From contig NZ_JAGPOX010000008.1 of the NCBI RefSeq assembly GCF_019038435.1, positions 1-64,000 on the forward strand: 64,000 bases of DNA, given 5' to 3'. The notes under the pieces were generated by a model. That model ran no database searches, was not told the origin of the DNA, and worked only from the letters and a program-made list of their open reading frames with translations. The stretch is from Nocardia alni. Its GTDB lineage: Bacteria; Actinomycetota; Actinomycetes; Mycobacteriales; Mycobacteriaceae. Every line of letters starts with the position of its first letter. Position 1 is the first letter of the stretch. The position numbers and the translations under genes are program-made. Positions 60,419-64,000 of the stretch are shown here, piece by piece.

Positions 60419-61672
60419 GTGAACATCGATGACCTGATCCTGGTGAGCATCGACGACCATGTGGTCGAGCCGATCGACATGTTCGACGGGCGGCTGCCAC
60501 AGAAGTGGGCAGACCTGGCCCCGAAGGTGATCGCCGACGAGAACGGCATCGACCGGTGGGTCTATCGCGGCAAGCCGACCGGTGTCACCGGTCTCAACGC
60601 GGTGGTCTCCTGGCCGGCCGAGGAATGGGGCTACGACCCGGCCGGATACGCCGAGATGCGCCCCGGCGTCTACGACATCCACGACCGCATCCGGGATATG
60701 AACGCCAACGGCGTGTTCTCCTCGATGTGCTTCCCCACCTTCGCCGGTTTCAGCGCCGGGCACCTGAGCCAGTTCAAGGACGAGATCACCGTCGCGATGA
60801 TCCAGGCGTACAACGACTGGCATCTCGAGGGCTGGTGCGCCACCTATCCCGGCCGGTTCATTCCGAACGCCATCCTGCCACTGTGGGATCCGCAGTTGGC
60901 GGTGGCCGAGATCCAGCGCGTCGCCGAGCGGGGCTTCAAGGCGGTCACGATGGCCGAGCTGCCGCATCTGCAGGGCAGCCCCAGCTATTTCGACGAGACC
61001 TACTGGGGTCCGGTGTTCAGCGCGCTCAACGAGACCGGCCTGGTGATGAATCTGCACATCGGCACCGGATTCGCCGCGCTCAAGCTGGCGCCCGACGCAC
61101 CGATCGACAACCTGATGTGCCTGGCGCCCACCGTGTCCCAGATCACCGTCCAGGATCTGCTGTGGGGCCCGGCGTTCCGCAACTACCCGAACCTGAAGGT
61201 CGCGTTGTCGGAGGGTGGCGTCGGCTGGATCCCGTTCTTCCTGGATCGCGCGGATCGCCACTACACCAATCAGCGGTGGCTCAAGCGCGATTTCGACGGC
61301 AAGATGCCCAGCGAGGTCTTCCGTGAGCATGTGATCGCCTGCTACGTCACCGATCCGACCGCGATGACCTATCGCGACAAGGTCGGCATCGACAACATCG
61401 CGTGGGAGTGCGACTACCCGCATTCGGATTCGCTGTGGCCGGACGCACCGGAATTCGTGCTGCAGGAACTGAACGCCGCCGGCGCGTCGGACGAGGAGAT
61501 CGACAAGATCACCTGGCAGAACGCCGGCCGCGTCCTGAACCTCGATCTGTTCGCGCACACGCCCAAGGAGCAGGCGACCGTGGGCGCGCTGCGGGCGCTG
61601 GCGAAGGGCTGGGACATCTCGACCAAGACCCGCAAGGAATACGCCGAGGCCTACGCCGCGCGGGCGCACTGA
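60419..61672 (+). CDS. Amidohydrolase (ACMSD-type TIM barrel)
   Basis: 417 residues from a GTG with AGGAG at 60409-60413. S-I-D-D-H-V-V-E-P opens the barrel, N-L-H-I-G-T-G supplies a metal His, and W-E-C-D-Y-P-H-S-D a later acid/His cluster. Members decarboxylate or hydrolyse ring-derived acids (PF04909 type). It is first of an operon with two further amidohydrolases. The product should be cytoplasmic. Confidence 0.92.
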   Translation: MNIDDLILVSIDDHVVEPIDMFDGRLPQKWADLAPKVIADENGIDRWVYRGKPTGVTGLNAVVSWPAEEWGYDPAGYAEMRPGVYDIHDRIRDMNANGVFSSMCFPTFAGFSAGHLSQFKDEITVAMIQAYNDWHLEGWCATYPGRFIPNAILPLWDPQLAVAEIQRVAERGFKAVTMAELPHLQGSPSYFDETYWGPVFSALNETGLVMNLHIGTGFAALKLAPDAPIDNLMCLAPTVSQITVQDLLWGPAFRNYPNLKVALSEGGVGWIPFFLDRADRHYTNQRWLKRDFDGKMPSEVFREHVIACYVTDPTAMTYRDKVGIDNIAWECDYPHSDSLWPDAPEFVLQELNAAGASDEEIDKITWQNAGRVLNLDLFAHTPKEQATVGALRALAKGWDISTKTRKEYAEAYAARAH

Positions 61673-61686
61673 CCAGGAGTACGAGA

Positions 61687-61995
61687 ATGCAGACACTGAT
61701 GGTGATCTCCCGTCCGCTTGCCGGACGGGAGGAGGATTTCAACACCTGGTACCGGGACGTGCACGTGCCCGACATGCTGGCGATCGACGGGGTGAAATCG
61801 TGTACGCGCCAGCGCCTGCTGCTCAGCGACGGCAAACCCGCAGAGCACACCGAGTACGTTGCGCTGTACGAGATCGACGGCGACGCACAGGCAGTCATGC
61901 AGGAGATGTCGGCCCGGGTCCGGGACGGCCGGGCCACGCTCAGCGACGCCATGAACCCCGCTGGCGCCAAAGTCAGCGTCTGGGAAACGATCTGA
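61687..61995 (+). CDS. Small EthD-like ferredoxin-fold protein
   Basis: 102 residues. F-N-T-W-Y-R-D-V-H-V-P-D-M-L near the start, then the Y-V-A-L-Y-E-I-D beta strand, are typical of dimeric alpha+beta barrel (EthD-like) proteins that assist ring-cleavage or P450 pathways. The ATG at 61687 follows AGGAG. It sits between two amidohydrolases with short gaps. Confidence 0.88.
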   Translation: MQTLMVISRPLAGREEDFNTWYRDVHVPDMLAIDGVKSCTRQRLLLSDGKPAEHTEYVALYEIDGDAQAVMQEMSARVRDGRATLSDAMNPAGAKVSVWETI

Positions 61996-62048
61996 GGGTC
62001 GTCGACCATGCCCGGGCCGCGAGGCCCGGGCACTGACGAGAAGTGTGA

Positions 62049-63149
62049 GTGACGAACAGCATGCTGACCATGACCGACGGAACGTCGATACCGCTGATCG
62101 ACGCCAGTGTGCATGTCTTCTTCCGATCCGACAGTGATTTCCGCGGCCACCTGCGCGAGCCCTATCGCAGCCGCGGCATCCCCGATGTCGAAATGGACTG
62201 GTACGGCGCGCCCGGCGGCGAATACGCCCCGGGCACGACCGGGCCCAAAGGGCAGTACCCCGGATCGGACCCGCACCTGGTCGGACGCCATCTGTTCGAG
62301 CAGCGCGGGGTCGATATCGCGCTCCTGCATCCGATGTCGCGCGGAGTCCTGCCCGACCGGCACCTGAATTCGGCCGTCCTCGCCGCGCACAACGAGATGA
62401 TGGTGAGCCGCTGGCTCGAATCAGGCCGCTACGCCGAGCGTTTCCGGGGCACCATCCGCGTCAACCCGGACGATGTGACCGGGGCGATCCGGGAAATCCG
62501 GCGCTGGCAGGGCAATTCGCAGATCGTGCAGATCGGCATCCCGCTGCAGTCACGGGAACTGTACGGGAAACCACAGTTCTGGGCGTTGTGGGAGGCCGCG
62601 CAGGAGGCGGGCTGGCCGGTCGCGGTGCACATCGAGACCGGCTCCGGCGTGGAACTTCCGCCCACGCCGTCCGGGCACACACGCACCTATGAGCAGTACG
62701 CGGCGTTCATGCCGCTCAACTACCTCTACCACCTGATGAACATGATCGCCGAGGGCGTCTTCGAACGATTCCCGGCCCTGCGGTTCGTCTGGGCCGACGG
62801 CGCGGCGGACATGCTCACTCCCTTCATGTGGCGGATGGACACCTTCGGGCGCCCGCACCTCGAGCAGACCCCGTGGGCGCCGCGCATGCCCAGCGAGTAT
62901 CTGCCCGGCCACGTGTATTTCGTGCAGGGCCGCATGGACGGTCCGGGCGATACCGACTTCGCCGGGGAATGGCTGGATTTCACCGGCAAGCAGAACATGA
63001 TCATGTTCGGCTCGAGCTACCCGCACTGGCAACTCGCCGACCCCTCGCGGCTTCCGGAGACATGGTCGCGCGAGCAGCGCGAGCGAATCTGCTGGCGCAA
63101 CGCCGCCGAACTCTACGGCCTGGATGTCGCCGTTCCGGCGGCGGGCTGA
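62049..63149 (+). CDS. Amidohydrolase (ACMSD-type)
   Basis: 366 residues from GTG 62049; the ATG at 62061 is an alternative. I-D-A-S-V-H-V-F-F opens the barrel; V-A-V-H-I-E-T-G-S-G and F-G-S-S-Y-P-H-W carry the other active-site His and acid positions. It has diverged from its neighbours, so each probably acts on a different intermediate. Spacing to the next gene is 20 bp. Confidence 0.9.
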   Translation: MTNSMLTMTDGTSIPLIDASVHVFFRSDSDFRGHLREPYRSRGIPDVEMDWYGAPGGEYAPGTTGPKGQYPGSDPHLVGRHLFEQRGVDIALLHPMSRGVLPDRHLNSAVLAAHNEMMVSRWLESGRYAERFRGTIRVNPDDVTGAIREIRRWQGNSQIVQIGIPLQSRELYGKPQFWALWEAAQEAGWPVAVHIETGSGVELPPTPSGHTRTYEQYAAFMPLNYLYHLMNMIAEGVFERFPALRFVWADGAADMLTPFMWRMDTFGRPHLEQTPWAPRMPSEYLPGHVYFVQGRMDGPGDTDFAGEWLDFTGKQNMIMFGSSYPHWQLADPSRLPETWSREQRERICWRNAAELYGLDVAVPAAG

Positions 63150-63169
63150 ATTCCGAACGGAGGCAACCG

Positions 63170-64000
63170 ATGACACAGGTGAGAACCGTCGAGCGCACTC
63201 CCGCGACGGATCTGGTACCCGTCCGCGTGGTCGACTCGGACGTACACCCGGTACCCAAGCCGGGGCAGCTGCTCGAGCATCTGCCCGAGCCGTACCGCAG
63301 CAAGGTGATCTCGCACAAGGTCGGCAACATCATCACCTACGACGCACCGGATTTCGCGCACGCGTTCGCCATGCGGACCGACACGTTCGGCGCCAACGGC
63401 GAGTTCCCGGGCAGCGATCCCGAGTTGGCGTTCCAGCAGCTGATCATGGAGGCGGGCTCCGACATCGCGATCCTCGAGCCAGGATTCAAGGCCGAGCGAT
63501 TGCCGGAGTGGTCGCAGGCCATCTGCGCCGCGCACAACCAGTGGCAGGCCGAGCAATGGCTCGGCCCCCGGCCCAACTGGCATCAGCGCTGGCGCGGATC
63601 CATCTGCGCGGCGGCCGAAGATCCGGCCGGGACGGTCCGCGAGATCGAGAAGTGGGCCGGACATCCGTATATGGCGCAGATCCTGATCCGGGCCGAACCG
63701 CGTCCGGCGTGGGGCGACCCGATGTACAACCCGGTCTGGGCCGCAGCGGTGAAGCACGACATCCCGGTCAGCTGTCATCTGTCGCGCGGGTTCTACGAAA
63801 CACTGCCGATGCCGCCGGTCGGATTGCCCAGCTACAACCACGATTTCATGGTCACCTACTCACTCCTGGCCGCCAACCAGGTGATGAGCCTGGTGTTCGA
63901 CGGCGTCTTCGACCGGTTCCCGACACTGCGAATCGTGCTGGTGGAGCACGCCTTCACCTGGATCCTGCCGCTGATGTGGCGGATGGACGCCATTTACGAG
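63170..64000 (+). CDS. Amidohydrolase (ACMSD-type), 3' end cut off
   Basis: 277 residues visible, running off the window. ATG at 63170 with GGAGG upstream. V-V-D-S-D-V-H-P-V-P, then E-H-L-P-E-P-Y, are family hallmarks (D-x-D-x-H), and P-V-S-C-H-L-S-R-G-F the next His. It is the third amidohydrolase of the operon; more genes may follow beyond the window. Confidence 0.9.
   Translation, partial: MTQVRTVERTPATDLVPVRVVDSDVHPVPKPGQLLEHLPEPYRSKVISHKVGNIITYDAPDFAHAFAMRTDTFGANGEFPGSDPELAFQQLIMEAGSDIAILEPGFKAERLPEWSQAICAAHNQWQAEQWLGPRPNWHQRWRGSICAAAEDPAGTVREIEKWAGHPYMAQILIRAEPRPAWGDPMYNPVWAAAVKHDIPVSCHLSRGFYETLPMPPVGLPSYNHDFMVTYSLLAANQVMSLVFDGVFDRFPTLRIVLVEHAFTWILPLMWRMDAIYE

Noticed and set aside
1..64000. 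tRNA, rRNA, insertion sequences or prophage genes
   Set aside because: None recognised by reading both strands; no transposase or integrase motifs were seen.

Overview
The window is high-GC actinobacterial DNA. The best guess is Nocardia or a close mycolic-acid relative. The basis is frequent GTG/TTG starts, stop/start overlaps (ATGA, GTGA), heteromeric acyl-CoA dehydrogenase pairs, mycofactocin-type SDRs, an F420-type (LLM) oxidoreductase and Ala-rich secreted proteins with glycine-zipper cores. The assignment is inferred from gene content only.

Left end (1-6250): a sugar-uptake island. A GH3 beta-glucosidase (cut by the window edge) and a LacI-type repressor read leftward, divergent from a lipoprotein sugar-binding protein and two ABC permeases. 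A clear promoter and a doubled operator-like element lie in the divergent gap.

6300-38840: a dense acyl-CoA catabolic region. It holds acyl-CoA dehydrogenases (including three large/small pairs), two thiolases, an Ltp-like thiolase-fold protein with its DUF35 partner, a family III CoA-transferase, SDRs, enoyl-CoA hydratases, acyl-CoA ligases, a thioesterase, a Rieske oxygenase alpha subunit with a small partner, an amidohydrolase, an NTF2-like protein, and an FAD/2Fe-2S reductase. A RelB/ParE-type toxin-antitoxin pair and a decayed hydrolase interrupt it at 24.7-25.7 kb.

38840-46430: a 14-TM MFS exporter behind tandem operator-like repeats, an LLM oxidoreductase, a small CMD protein with a hydroxyisobutyrate-dehydrogenase-like enzyme, a broken ATPase/nuclease gene, a DUF6461-like gene and a second TetR.

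46590-64000: an operon of two mycofactocin-type SDRs, a double-CMD protein, an aldehyde dehydrogenase and a P450 (an alcohol-to-acid module). After it come a GNAT protein, two acyl-CoA ligases, a MerR regulator divergent from a DszC-like flavoprotein, an SDR lacking its catalytic Lys, two secreted glycine-zipper proteins, and three ACMSD-type amidohydrolases with a small ferredoxin-like protein. The last amidohydrolase is cut by the window edge.

The unifying signal is a 15-bp palindrome, GAGAAT-N3-ATTCTC. Eight copies (at least 11 of 12 arm positions) lie at 12.9, 21.8, 22.6, 30.0, 37.7, 54.6, 60.1 and 60.3 kb, nearly all just upstream of catabolic genes; weaker copies lie elsewhere. Two of the eight flank the TetR gene at 21950-22603, the best candidate regulator. 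The region therefore reads as one dispersed catabolic regulon. The enzyme set resembles actinobacterial steroid or polycyclic-terpenoid breakdown (hydroxylation, alcohol-to-acid oxidation, CoA activation, beta-oxidation with heteromeric dehydrogenases, retro-aldol or thiolytic cleavage), but the substrate cannot be read from the sequence.
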